49,636 nt of DNA from Mycobacterium sp. UM_CSW (lineage in GTDB: Bacteria; Actinomycetota; Actinomycetes; Mycobacteriales; Mycobacteriaceae): the NCBI RefSeq assembly GCF_000455205.1, contig NZ_AUWQ01000025.1, forward strand, positions 1-49,636, read 5' to 3'. The notes under the pieces were generated by a model. The model was not told the origin of the DNA, searched no databases, and worked only from the letters and a program-made list of their open reading frames with translations. A program made the translations under genes and the position numbers. Of this stretch, positions 27,106 to 35,117 are shown piece after piece (the stretch's first letter is position 1; every line of letters starts with the position of its first letter).

Positions 27106-28485
27106 CTAGTCGCTGGCGACGGGCACCCGCGCGCGCAGGTCGGCGGCGATGAGCCGGGCGGCGGCGTTTTGCCAGTTGTGCAACGAACGCTGCGGCACCT
27201 CGGTCACCAGCCACTGCCAGGCCTGCCGGGCGATGGGATCCAGGCCGGCCGCGGTGGCGTTCTGCGCGTACGCGCGCACCCCGACGACGTACGGGAAGTA
27301 CAGCGAGTTGTAGTACCGCCACTCCTCGGTGGTTCCGAAATCGCCCGCGTCGCGGGGCTTGAGCCGGGCGATGCCGTCGGCGAGAACGGCCTTCAGCTCG
27401 TTGGCGCGCTCCACCGGGTGATCGGGAGCGCCGCGCGCGGCCAGCCGCTCGTCGATCACGGGCAACGCGGTCAGCGGGCTGGCGACGAGCTTGGTCAAGT
27501 CGGCATAGTGACCCAGCGCGCGGCGGGTGAGCCGGGCGAAGGTGTCGTCGTCGATGCGCCGGAGATCCTTGCGGGGATCGGCCGAGCGCAGCGGCAGTGC
27601 CGCGCCGGTGTGCCGCAACGCGGCCCGGTCGGCGCGCAGCGTCGGCGACCTGGAGAACGCCAGCCGGTCCAGCACCCCGGCCAGCGGATCGGCCAGCACC
27701 TGCACCGCGATCGCGATCGCGAGCGTGCTGAACAGCAGCACCGTGAGCACGGTCTGCGCCGTGGGCTCGCGTCGGGTCACGGCGAGGCCGATCAGCGCCT
27801 GGCCGCCGAACAGCACCGCCACGACCATCGAACCGGCGAACGAGCGCAGCATGTCGGCGCGCAGTGCCTGACCCTCGTCGAAGGCGTCCCACAGCGCCAC
27901 CGCCACGCCGAGCGTCAGGACGTCGCAACCCGTCGACGCCAGGGCCAGCCAGCTCGGCACGATGCCCAACGGGATGATCAGGATGGCGTTGGCCAGCGCG
28001 AAGAACAGCGTCGCGACCACCACGACGCCGACGACCGACGTCGGCTGCGCGGGCCGCCGCACCGCGACGACCATCGCCCCCAACGTGGACGTGGAGATGA
28101 CCGCCATCATCAGCAGGTGACCCGGCCGCAGCGGTCCTTCGACGCTGCCGGCCAGCGCCGCGCCCAGCAGGATGAGCGCGCCGACACCGCCAACGAGCAG
28201 CAACTCACCGGTGCGCGCGCGCCAGCGGTCGCCTGGCCGGGACAACTCGACGAGCACCGCGAACCACGCCACGCTGGGCACGGCGGCCAGATAGATCTCG
28301 AACCGGCTGAGCAGCGCGAGATGCGGGAAGCTCGCCGTGCGGATCGCGTCGAGCGCCACCACCAGCGCGAAGCCACACAGTCCGATCGCCGCGAGCGCGA
28401 GCACCGGCTTACGCGGGTCGCGGGCCAGCAGATACAACCCCAGCCACCCGCTCAGCGTGAACACCACCGCCGACAGCGCAGCCAT
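27106..28485 (-). CDS. polytopic membrane protein with cytosolic C-terminal domain, function unknown
   Basis: This 459-residue protein has eight or nine hydrophobic segments in the first 280 residues. They start at MAALSAVVFTLSGWLGLYLLA and run through LLLVGGVGALILLGAALAG and VVGVVVVATLFFALANAILI, to TVLTVLLFSTLAIAIAVQVLA. About 180 soluble residues follow, including AFSRSPTLRADRAALR, DFGTTEEWRYYNSLYFPYVVGVRAYA and LHNWQNAAARLIAADLRARV. The membrane half resembles sensor domains of some kinases, but no kinase, cyclase or HTH motif is visible. It begins 43 bp after the downstream prenyl-synthase gene ends, on the same strand. Confidence 0.75.
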   Translation of the reverse strand: MAALSAVVFTLSGWLGLYLLARDPRKPVLALAAIGLCGFALVVALDAIRTASFPHLALLSRFEIYLAAVPSVAWFAVLVELSRPGDRWRARTGELLLVGGVGALILLGAALAGSVEGPLRPGHLLMMAVISTSTLGAMVVAVRRPAQPTSVVGVVVVATLFFALANAILIIPLGIVPSWLALASTGCDVLTLGVAVALWDAFDEGQALRADMLRSFAGSMVVAVLFGGQALIGLAVTRREPTAQTVLTVLLFSTLAIAIAVQVLADPLAGVLDRLAFSRSPTLRADRAALRHTGAALPLRSADPRKDLRRIDDDTFARLTRRALGHYADLTKLVASPLTALPVIDERLAARGAPDHPVERANELKAVLADGIARLKPRDAGDFGTTEEWRYYNSLYFPYVVGVRAYAQNATAAGLDPIARQAWQWLVTEVPQRSLHNWQNAAARLIAADLRARVPVASD

Positions 28486-28527
28486 GTATCCAGTTTGGCA
28501 CGGGGTCTGATGAGCGCCGACCCGCTG

Positions 28528-29316
28528 CTACTTCCCGTACCTCCGATGCCGCTGGCTGTAGTCCCGCAGCGCGCGCAGGAAATCAACGCGGCGGAAGGCG
28601 GGCCAGTGCGCCTCGGTGAACCACATCTCCGAATAGGCGCTCTGCCACAGCAAAAACCCCGACAGCCGCTGTTCCCCCGAGGTGCGGATCACCAGGTCGG
28701 GGTCGGGTTGCCCAGAGGTGTAAAGGTTTTCGGAGATGCCTTCCGTGGTCACCGCGTCGATCAGCTCCTCCGCGCTGGCACCGTTGGCGAGTTCCTTGTT
28801 CAGCAGCGCGCGCACCGCGTCGACGATCTCCCGGCGGCCGCCGTAGCCGACGGCGACGTTGACGTGGAACGGCGCGACGGCCGGCGTCGACTCCACCGCG
28901 TCGCGCAGCCGGCGGGCCTGGTCCTCGCCGATCAGCCCGAGGTCGCCGACCGTGCGCACGCTCCAGCGATTGGCCGGGGCGCAGATCTCCTCGACCACGT
29001 CGGTGATGATCTCGATCAGGCCGGCCAGCTCGTCGGGATCGCGTTGCAGGTTTTCGGTGGAGAGCAGGTACACCGTCGTCATCTCGATGCCGGCCTCTTG
29101 GCACCAGCGCAGCATCTCGGCGATCTTGGCGGCGCCCATCCGGTAGCCGTAGCTGACGTCGTCGTAACCCGCGTTGCGCGCCCAGCGCCGGTTCCCGTCG
29201 CACAGCACCGCGATGTGCCGGGGAAGTTCGGACTTGGAGGCCGCCAGACCCTGCCTCAGCCGCAGCTCGTAGACGCGGTACAACGGCTCCTTGAGCCGCG
29301 GCGGGATGATCTCCAC
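28528..29316 (-). CDS. short-chain Z-isoprenyl diphosphate synthase
   Basis: This 262-residue cis-prenyltransferase of the UppS fold has the diphosphate loop HIAVLCDGNRRWAR (Asp and Asn essential), SYGYRMGAAKIAEML, LSTENLQRDPDEL, NVAVGYGGRREIVDAV and DLVIRTSGEQRLSGFLLWQSAYSEMWF. It closely resembles M. tuberculosis Rv1086, which makes (2Z,6E)-farnesyl diphosphate for decaprenyl phosphate synthesis. The start is GTG 29316, preceded by a TAGGGT box 8 nt upstream. It is divergent from the hemolysin III gene. Confidence 0.95.
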   Translation of the reverse strand: MEIIPPRLKEPLYRVYELRLRQGLAASKSELPRHIAVLCDGNRRWARNAGYDDVSYGYRMGAAKIAEMLRWCQEAGIEMTTVYLLSTENLQRDPDELAGLIEIITDVVEEICAPANRWSVRTVGDLGLIGEDQARRLRDAVESTPAVAPFHVNVAVGYGGRREIVDAVRALLNKELANGASAEELIDAVTTEGISENLYTSGQPDPDLVIRTSGEQRLSGFLLWQSAYSEMWFTEAHWPAFRRVDFLRALRDYSQRHRRYGK

Positions 29317-29423
29317 GAAGCTCTACCCTACTGTGAGCGACCACAAATTCCGTGGTGGATTTGCGCAAGCCCACCGCACGTCCAGCAGCGTGTCGTGATC
29401 ATTCGCGGTTACTGTTGGGTCTA

Positions 29424-29456
29424 ATGGCCGCACGGCGAGGCAATAGGGAGACATGA
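29424..29456 (+). CDS. candidate 10-codon upstream ORF coupled to hlyIII-like gene
   Basis: ATG 29424 opens a 10-codon ORF ([10 protein letters not shown]) whose TGA overlaps the hemolysin III ATG as ATGA. A TACTGT -10-like box lies 8 nt upstream, so this ORF may be first on a near-leaderless mRNA. The ribosome site of the main gene (AGGGAG) is inside it. Coding status is inferred. Confidence 0.35.
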   Translation: MAARRGNRET

Positions 29457-30205
29457 GCAGCAAGACCAGCACGCCCACCAACCCGGAGCCCGAGGCGATC
29501 GCGCCGGGCAATCCCGTCGAACAGCTCGTCGACGGCGCCGCCGAAGCCATTTCCAAGCCCCGCATGCGTGGCTGGATCCACTTCTATTCGGCGTGGCTGG
29601 CGATCGTCTGCGGCGCATGTCTGGTCTCGGTGTCGTGGGCGGTGGCATCCACCCGCGCGGGGCTGACGACGTTCGCCTACGCCCTGGCCACCGTGGCGAT
29701 GTTCGCGGTCAGCGCCACCTACCACCGCGTCAACTGGAAATCCGACAAGAGCCGCAACCTGATGAAGCGGCTCGACCATTCGATGATCTTCCTGTTCATC
29801 GCCGGCAGCTACACGCCGTTCGCGATGCTGGCGATGCCGCCCGAGGACGGGCGAACCGTGTTGTGGATCGTATGGGGCGGCGCGCTGGCCGGAGTCGTGC
29901 TGAAGGTGTGCTGGCCGACGGCGCCGCGCTGGGTGGGCGTCCCGCTGTACCTGCTGCTCGGTTGGGTCGCGGTCTGGTACGCGCCGACCATCATCCACGT
30001 CGCCGGGGTCGCCGCGATGGTGCTGCTCGCGGTCGGCGGCGCGTTCTACAGCATCGGTGGCCTGCTCTACGGGCTGCGCTGGCCGGACCCGTGGCCAAAG
30101 ACGTTCGGCTATCACGAGTTCTTCCACGCCTTCACGGCGATCGCGGCGATCCTGCACTACATCGCGATGTGGTTCGCCGTCTTCTACGTCGGCAACCCGG
30201 CCTGA
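29453..30205 (+). CDS. hemolysin III / PAQR-like seven-TM membrane protein
   Basis: This 250-residue membrane protein has seven predicted helices. The family histidine/aspartate motifs are present: [31 protein letters not shown] and [24 protein letters not shown], which form the putative metal site shared with PAQR hydrolases. The first about 35 residues are cytoplasmic and acidic. It matches Rv1085c. The true activity is uncertain; bacterial members are named hemolysin III but may be lipid hydrolases. The adjacent Z-prenyl synthase is divergent. Confidence 0.93.
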   Translation: MSSKTSTPTNPEPEAIAPGNPVEQLVDGAAEAISKPRMRGWIHFYSAWLAIVCGACLVSVSWAVASTRAGLTTFAYALATVAMFAVSATYHRVNWKSDKSRNLMKRLDHSMIFLFIAGSYTPFAMLAMPPEDGRTVLWIVWGGALAGVVLKVCWPTAPRWVGVPLYLLLGWVAVWYAPTIIHVAGVAAMVLLAVGGAFYSIGGLLYGLRWPDPWPKTFGYHEFFHAFTAIAAILHYIAMWFAVFYVGNPA

Positions 30206-30213
30206 CGGTCCCG

Positions 30214-30597
30214 CTAGACCTGCGTGACGTCGGCCGCCGACCAGTAGGCCTTCATCGCGGTGACCTTGCCGCGGTCATCGAAGACCATCACATCGATCGG
30301 CTCGATCACCATCCGGTGCTCCCCCGCGGTGACGGTCAGACGAAACTGGAACGCCGCCTCGTTGCCGGCCACCCGCAGTGACACCAACTCGCATTCGCGC
30401 TGCACGTCGTTGACCGCGGAGTAGAAGCCGTGGATCGCCTGGCGACCGATGTGCACCTCGCCGCCGACGGGGTCCTCAACCGTCGCGTCGTCGGCGTACA
30501 AGTCCACCAGCTCGTCGGCGCTGCCCTTGGCCACCAGCTCGATGTAGCGGTTGACGGTGTCGGTGATCGCGTGGACGCGGTCCGGGGCGTTCGGCAT
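30214..30597 (-). CDS. ketosteroid-isomerase-like protein with intact catalytic residues
   Basis: This 127-residue NTF2-fold protein is unusually close to classical delta5-3-ketosteroid isomerase. Y18 (NRYIELVAKG), D42 (YADDATVEDPVGGE) and D102 (VIEPIDVMVFDDRGKV) line up with the Tyr, general-base Asp and oxyanion Asp of the Comamonas enzyme. GNEAAFQFRLTV is also shared. It could isomerise 5-ene-3-keto steroids. ATG 30597 was chosen because TACCCT lies 7 nt upstream; an earlier in-frame start would overlap the preceding gene. It follows the thioredoxin-fold gene by 22 bp. Confidence 0.8.
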   Translation of the reverse strand: MPNAPDRVHAITDTVNRYIELVAKGSADELVDLYADDATVEDPVGGEVHIGRQAIHGFYSAVNDVQRECELVSLRVAGNEAAFQFRLTVTAGEHRMVIEPIDVMVFDDRGKVTAMKAYWSAADVTQV

Positions 30598-30610
30598 GGG
30601 ACGCAGGGTA
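30597..30610 (-). promoter_or_regulatory. candidate -10 box, leaderless KSI-like gene
   Basis: TACCCT on the minus strand (30610-30605), 7-nt spacer, then ATG 30597. It is identical in box and spacing to the ispH arrangement. Confidence 0.45.
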
Positions 30611-30619
30611 GCCTCCCGG

Positions 30620-32635
30620 CTACGGTCCCGAAACATCCAGGGCCGCGGCCAGTTCGGCCACCCCGGTCACCGGCAGGTCGCAAAGCCGGCCGCGGCACAC
30701 GTAGGCGGCGTCGGCGCCGCCGACCCGGTCCCGCCCCGCCAGCAGCGCCGACGAATCCGGCGCGCCGCCCACGACGATCGCCCCGCCGGGGGCCAGCCGG
30801 CGCGCTTCGGCCAGCAGCGCGGAATGAGACGGGTCGCAGGCGACCGCGATCTGCAGCGGCCCGCGTACCGCGGCTTCGGCGACGGCCAGCCAATGCCCGG
30901 CCGACCGCGGCGCGCGCTCCAGCAGCAGCGAGTGCGCCGCTAGGGCCTCACCCGCCGCCCGCAGGTACCGCTCCGCGCGTTCCCCGTCGACGAGGTGCGC
31001 CGCGGTGAGCAACGCTTCGGTGATCGACGACGCGCCCGACGGCGTCGCACCGTCCAGCGGGTCGGCGGGCCGCAGCACCAATTGCTCGGCGTCGTCGGCG
31101 GTGTCGAACCAGCGGCCGGGCCGCTCCGGGTCGGCGAAGTGGCGCAACGCCGTGTCCAGCAAGCCGGTCGCCGACGTCAGCCACGACGCCTCGGCGGTCA
31201 GCTGGTACACCGCGAGCAGGCCGGTGGCCAGCATCGCGTAATCCTCGAGAATGCCCGCACTGTCCCCGACCGTCCCGCCCAGGCTGGCGCGCCGCAACCG
31301 TCCGTCGACGACGTGCAGCCCCAGCAGCGAAAGGGCGCAACGCCTTGCCGCAGCGGCCAACTCGGGTTGGTCCAACGCCACGCTGGCCTCCGCCAGCGCG
31401 GTGATGGCCAGCCCGTTCCACGACGTGACGACCTTGTCGTCACGCCCGGGCTGCGCGCGGGTGAGCCGCGCGGCCAGCAGCGCGGCGCGGACCCGTTCGG
31501 CCCGTTGCACGTCGTCGGGGTCGGCGGGCAACTGCAGCACCGAGCTGCCGTTTTCGAAGGTGCCGGACGGGGTGACCGCGAAAAGCTCTGCGGCCCAAGG
31601 GCCGTCGTCGGCACCGAGCACCTCGGTCAGCTGCTCCGGTGTCCAGACGTAGGTCGAGCCCTCGCGGCCGTCGGCGTCGGCGTCCAGCGACGAGGTGAAC
31701 ATGTCGCCGTCGGCCAGCTCATCGAGCAGGAACCTCGCCGTCTGGCTGGCGACCCGGCGGGCCAACGGGTCTGCGGTGCGCCGCGCCCAATGGGCGTAGG
31801 CGCGCAGCAGCAACGCGTTGTCGTACAGCATCTTCTCGAAATGCGGTACCACCCAAGCGTTGTCGACACTGTAGCGGGCGAAGCCGCCAGCGAGTTGGTC
31901 ATAGATGCCGCCGCGGGCCATCGCGTTGGCCGTGCGGGTGACCGCCTCCAGCGCCGCCGGCGACCCGGTGCGCTCGTGGTTGCGCAGCAACGCCTCCAGA
32001 ATCGCCGACGGCGGGAATTTCGGGGCGCCGCCGAACCCGCCGTGCACGGTGTCCTGGTCGCCGAGCACGGAGGCGACGGCGTGGTCACACAGCTGCGGGG
32101 CCACGTCCGGCCCGCCGGCGGCCAGTCCACCCGCCATCTTGCGCAACTCACCCGCGATGTGGTCGGAGGCCTCCTCCACCTCGCCGCGGCGGTCCCGCCA
32201 GGTCGCAGACACAGCCGAAAGAAGCTGCAGGAAACCATCTTTCGGGTAATACGTGCCGCAGAAGAACGGTCGGCCGTCGGGTGTCAGGAAACACGTCATC
32301 GGCCACCCGCCGTGCCCGGTGAGCGCAACCGTCGCGTTCATGTACACCGCGTCGATGTCGGGCCGCTCCTCGCGGTCGACCTTGATGCAGACGAACCCCG
32401 CGTTCATCGCCGCGGCCACTTCGTCGTCCTCGAACGATTCGTGGGCCATGACGTGACACCAGTGACACGCGGCGTAGCCGATGGACAGCAGGATCGGCAC
32501 GTCGCGCGCCGCCGCGTCCGCCAGCGCTCGCGGCGTCCACTGCTGCCAATGCACCGGGTTATCGGCGTGCTGGCGCAGATACGGGCTGGTGGCCAGGCCG
32601 AGGGTGTTCGTTGCGCCGGATTCAGCCGGGCTCAT
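30620..32635 (-). CDS. DUF255 thioredoxin-fold / glycosidase-like protein (YyaL family)
   Basis: This 671-residue protein has an N-terminal thioredoxin-like DUF255 domain: LATSPYLRQHADNPVHWQQW and SIGYAACHWCHVMAHESFEDDEVA, with a CHWC active-site pair, then DREERPDIDAVYMNA and GGWPMTCFLTPDG. A long (alpha/alpha) barrel-like region follows (PKFPPSAILEALLRNHERTG, GGIYDQLAGGFARYSVDNAW, DADGREGSTYVWTPEQL, TSWNGLAITALAEASVALD). It resembles Rv1084; the function is unproven. The ATG at 32635 overlaps the preceding small gene by 14 bp. Confidence 0.93.
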   Translation of the reverse strand: MSPAESGATNTLGLATSPYLRQHADNPVHWQQWTPRALADAAARDVPILLSIGYAACHWCHVMAHESFEDDEVAAAMNAGFVCIKVDREERPDIDAVYMNATVALTGHGGWPMTCFLTPDGRPFFCGTYYPKDGFLQLLSAVSATWRDRRGEVEEASDHIAGELRKMAGGLAAGGPDVAPQLCDHAVASVLGDQDTVHGGFGGAPKFPPSAILEALLRNHERTGSPAALEAVTRTANAMARGGIYDQLAGGFARYSVDNAWVVPHFEKMLYDNALLLRAYAHWARRTADPLARRVASQTARFLLDELADGDMFTSSLDADADGREGSTYVWTPEQLTEVLGADDGPWAAELFAVTPSGTFENGSSVLQLPADPDDVQRAERVRAALLAARLTRAQPGRDDKVVTSWNGLAITALAEASVALDQPELAAAARRCALSLLGLHVVDGRLRRASLGGTVGDSAGILEDYAMLATGLLAVYQLTAEASWLTSATGLLDTALRHFADPERPGRWFDTADDAEQLVLRPADPLDGATPSGASSITEALLTAAHLVDGERAERYLRAAGEALAAHSLLLERAPRSAGHWLAVAEAAVRGPLQIAVACDPSHSALLAEARRLAPGGAIVVGGAPDSSALLAGRDRVGGADAAYVCRGRLCDLPVTGVAELAAALDVSGP

Positions 32636-32888
32636 CGCGGTGTCTCGGTTGGTCGGGGTTCTCGCCAACCGTGTCGGTGCCCTCGTCGGCGGCCTGGTCG
32701 GGCTCGGGGTGCTCCGGATCGAACGTCTTGGGGACCTTTTTCAGCTGCCGGTTCATCGATCGCAACAAGAACAGGGTCGCGATCAGCAGCAGCACGACGA
32801 CGAGCAGCCCGACCGGGCTCGCCTTGCCGAAGTCGGGCCCGTGGTTGTGCGGGGCGTCTGCAATCACCCGGAGGAGATGGTGCGTCAC
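32622..32888 (-). CDS. small single-TM protein (Rv1083-like)
   Basis: This 88-residue protein starts at GTG 32888, which overlaps the mca stop as GTGA. A short N-terminus [20 protein letters not shown] leads to one membrane helix ([19 protein letters not shown]) and a charged tail of about 45 residues ([21 protein letters not shown] onward, acidic). The function is unknown. It sits between mca and the DUF255 gene and overlaps both, so the three are surely one operon. Confidence 0.85.
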   Translation of the reverse strand: MTHHLLRVIADAPHNHGPDFGKASPVGLLVVVLLLIATLFLLRSMNRQLKKVPKTFDPEHPEPDQAADEGTDTVGENPDQPRHRDEPG

Positions 32889-33757
32889 CCGTCGTCCTCG
32901 ATCCCGGCGAACAGGTCGTCCTCGGGAAGCTTGACCGGGACGCGGGAGCGGGCCAGCTCGAATTCCTCGGTCGGCCAGAGCCGCTGCTGCCACTCGATGG
33001 GAGCGGCGAAGAATTCGGCGTTCGGGTCGATCTGGGTGGCGTGTGCCCGCAGGGCGTCGTCGCGCTGGCTGAAATACGCCGAGCACTCGACCCGCGTCGT
33101 CACCCGGGACTCGAACGGGTCATGCTCGGGATCCCAGTGCTTGAGCCACTTTTTGAATGGCCCCTCCTGGCCGCGCTTGACGAACTCGTCGTGCAGCAGC
33201 TGCATCCGCGCCCGCAGGAAGCCGTGGTTGTAGTACAGCTTGGACACCGTCCACGGCTCGCCCGCGTCCGGGAAGCGGGCGTAGTCGCCGGCGGCCTCGA
33301 ACGCGCCGACGGAAACCTGGTGGCAGCGAATGTGGTCGGGATGGGGGTAGCCGCCGTTCTCGTCATAGGTGGTCATCACGTGCGGCCGGAACTCGCGGAC
33401 CACGCGCACCAGCGCCTCGACGGATTCCTCCAGCGGCACCAGCGCGAAGCAGCCCTCGGGCAGCGGCGGCGGCGGATCGCCCTGGGGCAGGCCGGAGTCG
33501 ACGAAGCCGAGCCACGTGTGCTCCACACCGAGGATCTCCGCCGCCTTGGCCATCTCGTCGCGCCGGATTTCGGCCATGTGTTCCAGCACATCCGGCAGGT
33601 CCATCGCCGGGTTGAGAATCTCGCCGCGCTCGCCGCCGGTCAGCGTCACCACCAAAACCCGGTGACCTTCGTCGGCGTAGCGGGCCAGGGTGGCCGCGCC
33701 CTTGCTCGACTCGTCGTCGGGGTGGGCGTGCACCGCCATCAACCGCAGTTCGCTCAC
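32885..33757 (-). CDS. mca: mycothiol S-conjugate amidase
   Basis: This 290-residue LmbE-like zinc hydrolase splits mycothiol conjugates of drugs and electrophiles into mercapturic acids and GlcN-inositol. The zinc motif is [17 protein letters not shown] (AHPDDE), with the third ligand in [24 protein letters not shown] and TYDENGG complete the site. The GTG at 33757 ([12 protein letters not shown]) has AAGGGGG a few bases upstream and gives the expected length. A TATAAG box upstream (near 33821-33826, minus strand) may be its -10. It is the ortholog of Rv1082 and a marker of actinobacterial thiol metabolism. Confidence 0.96.
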   Translation of the reverse strand: MSELRLMAVHAHPDDESSKGAATLARYADEGHRVLVVTLTGGERGEILNPAMDLPDVLEHMAEIRRDEMAKAAEILGVEHTWLGFVDSGLPQGDPPPPLPEGCFALVPLEESVEALVRVVREFRPHVMTTYDENGGYPHPDHIRCHQVSVGAFEAAGDYARFPDAGEPWTVSKLYYNHGFLRARMQLLHDEFVKRGQEGPFKKWLKHWDPEHDPFESRVTTRVECSAYFSQRDDALRAHATQIDPNAEFFAAPIEWQQRLWPTEEFELARSRVPVKLPEDDLFAGIEDDG

Positions 33758-33894
33758 GTGCCCCCTTGTCCGAGTCGGTTCGCCGGTCGCCCCCGAAGGG
33801 CTAGAAGTGCTAGAAGCGACCTTATAATTCCAGTTCCGATCGTTGCATCCCGTCGGCCGGCGGCCGGCAACCACCACTGCAGGCATACCCAGGC

Positions 33895-34329
33895 ATGACC
33901 GAAACTTCCCCTCCGCGCCCCGAGGCCCGCTACGGGCGATCGCGGCTGTCGCGCGTTTCCCGGCGCCGGGTGGCCATCGGCTTGGCCGTGCTGGTCGTGG
34001 CCGTCGGCGTAATCGTCGCCGTCGTCGGCTACCAGCGGCTCGGGAACAGTGACGTCACCGGCTCGCTGGCCGGCTACCAGTTGATCGACAACGAGACGGC
34101 GTCGGTAACGATCAGCGTGACGCGATCCGACCCGTCGCGCCCGGTCGACTGCATCGTGCGGGTCCGGGCCAAGGACGGCGGCGAGACCGGCAGGCGCGAA
34201 GTGCTGGTGGGCCCGTCCGACCAGGCCACCGTGCAGGTGACGACGACGGTGAAATCCGTCCGCCCCCCGGTGATGGCCGACATCTACGGTTGCGGCACCG
34301 ATGTGCCCGCTTACCTGCGTCCGACCTGA
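33895..34329 (+). CDS. DUF4307 single-pass membrane protein
   Basis: This 144-residue protein has a basic N-terminus ([14 protein letters not shown]), one membrane helix ([21 protein letters not shown], about 26-46) and an exported beta domain with [40 protein letters not shown] and [15 protein letters not shown]. That is the DUF4307 pattern (Rv1081c). The two cysteines could form a disulfide. The function is unknown. It is divergent from mca across 137 bp. Confidence 0.88.
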   Translation: MTETSPPRPEARYGRSRLSRVSRRRVAIGLAVLVVAVGVIVAVVGYQRLGNSDVTGSLAGYQLIDNETASVTISVTRSDPSRPVDCIVRVRAKDGGETGRREVLVGPSDQATVQVTTTVKSVRPPVMADIYGCGTDVPAYLRPT

Positions 34330-34382
34330 CCGCACGATAAGACGAACAGCGAATATTGAGTCATCATCTGTTTGCGCGGTGG

Positions 34383-34550
34383 TAACATGGATGAATGCAC
34401 GGTTCCCCTAGGGACCGTGTATTGCTGCATTAAAGGCCGTCGGAAGAACGGAGCGGCGGTAACCGGGGCGGGGACCCGGATACCCCCGGCAGCGGGGTGC
34501 AAAAGCTTGCGCGAATACGCGAAACGAGAAAGAAATACGAGGACGACGAG
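34383..34550 (+). promoter_or_regulatory. greA promoter -10 and long structured 5' leader
   Basis: TAACAT (34383-34388) is a good -10 box 156 nt before greA (34539 to 34550 is the ribosome-site area, AGGACGACGAG). The leader contains a hairpin (34398-34418, CACGGT-T-CCC / GGG-ACCGTG) and GC-rich paired runs near 34456-34498. A 12-codon leaderless ORF starts at 34395. I do not recognise a known riboswitch class. Confidence 0.5.
34395..34433 (+). CDS. candidate leaderless 12-codon leader ORF of greA
   Basis: The predicted transcription start falls on ATG 34395, 6 nt after the TAACAT box. The ORF reads MHGSPRDRVLLH and stops at TAA 34431-34433. It spans the leader hairpin, so ribosomes on it would melt that structure. 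Inferred only from spacing and frame. Confidence 0.4.
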   Translation: MHGSPRDRVLLH

Positions 34551-35045
34551 ATGACGGATACTCAGGTGACCTGGCTGACCCAGGAGTCACATGACCGACT
34601 CAAGGCCGAGCTCGACCAGTTGATCGCGAATCGTCCGATCATCGCCGCGGAAATCAACGACCGCCGCGAAGAGGGCGACCTGCGCGAGAACGGCGGCTAC
34701 CACGCGGCCCGCGAAGAGCAGGGCCAGCAGGAGGCCCGCATCCGCCAACTGCAGGACCTGCTCAACAACGCCAAGGTCGGCGAGGCGCCCAAGCAGTCCG
34801 GCGTCGCGCTGCCCGGCTCGGTGGTCAAGGTCTACTACAACGGCGACAAGTCCGACAGCGAGACGTTCCTGATCGCCACCCGCCAGGAGGGCGTCAACGA
34901 CGGCAAGCTCGAGGTGTACTCGCCCAACTCACCCCTGGGCGGTGCCCTGATCGACGCCAAGGTCGGCGAGACCCGCAGCTACCAGGTGCCCAACGGCAAC
35001 ACCGTCGAGGTCACGCTAGTCAGCGCGGAGCCGTACCACTCCTAA
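34551..35045 (+). CDS. greA: transcription elongation factor GreA
   Basis: This 164-residue cleavage factor rescues back-tracked RNA polymerase by stimulating transcript cleavage. The N-terminal coiled coil contains [16 protein letters not shown] and the tip with the acidic pair in [23 protein letters not shown]. The C-terminal FKBP-like domain has [22 protein letters not shown] and [18 protein letters not shown]. The start [13 protein letters not shown] at 34551 matches the known N-terminus. It is convergent with metB, separated by an inverted repeat. Confidence 0.97.
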   Translation: MTDTQVTWLTQESHDRLKAELDQLIANRPIIAAEINDRREEGDLRENGGYHAAREEQGQQEARIRQLQDLLNNAKVGEAPKQSGVALPGSVVKVYYNGDKSDSETFLIATRQEGVNDGKLEVYSPNSPLGGALIDAKVGETRSYQVPNGNTVEVTLVSAEPYHS

Positions 35046-35059
35046 CGTTTCGCGCGAGC

Positions 35060-35109
35060 AGACGCAAAATCGCACTCAACACGCCTTCGGCGTGCGAGTT
35101 TGCGTCTGG
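35060..35109. terminator. large inverted repeat between convergent greA and metB
   Basis: CAGACGCAAA (35060-35069) pairs with TTTGCGTCTG (35100-35109), and TCGCA with TGCGA inside it after one mismatch. An alternative inner hairpin, CACGCC-TTC-GGCGTG, occupies the loop (35081-35095). It fills the 72-bp gap between the two stops and could act as a two-way terminator; the sequence type recurs between mycobacterial genes, as I recall. Confidence 0.55.
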
Positions 35110-35117
35110 TCGCCGTT

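Noticed and set aside
27058-29424. A 788-codon plus-strand frame opposite the polytopic protein and prenyl synthase
   Set aside because: Low-complexity Arg/Gln/His translation; the opposite strand encodes a textbook cis-prenyltransferase.
30995-33898. A very long open frame on the + strand opposite the DUF255 and mca genes
   Set aside because: Its translation is Arg/His/Val-rich without any domain and it is antisense to two well-recognised enzymes; it is a by-product of high GC.
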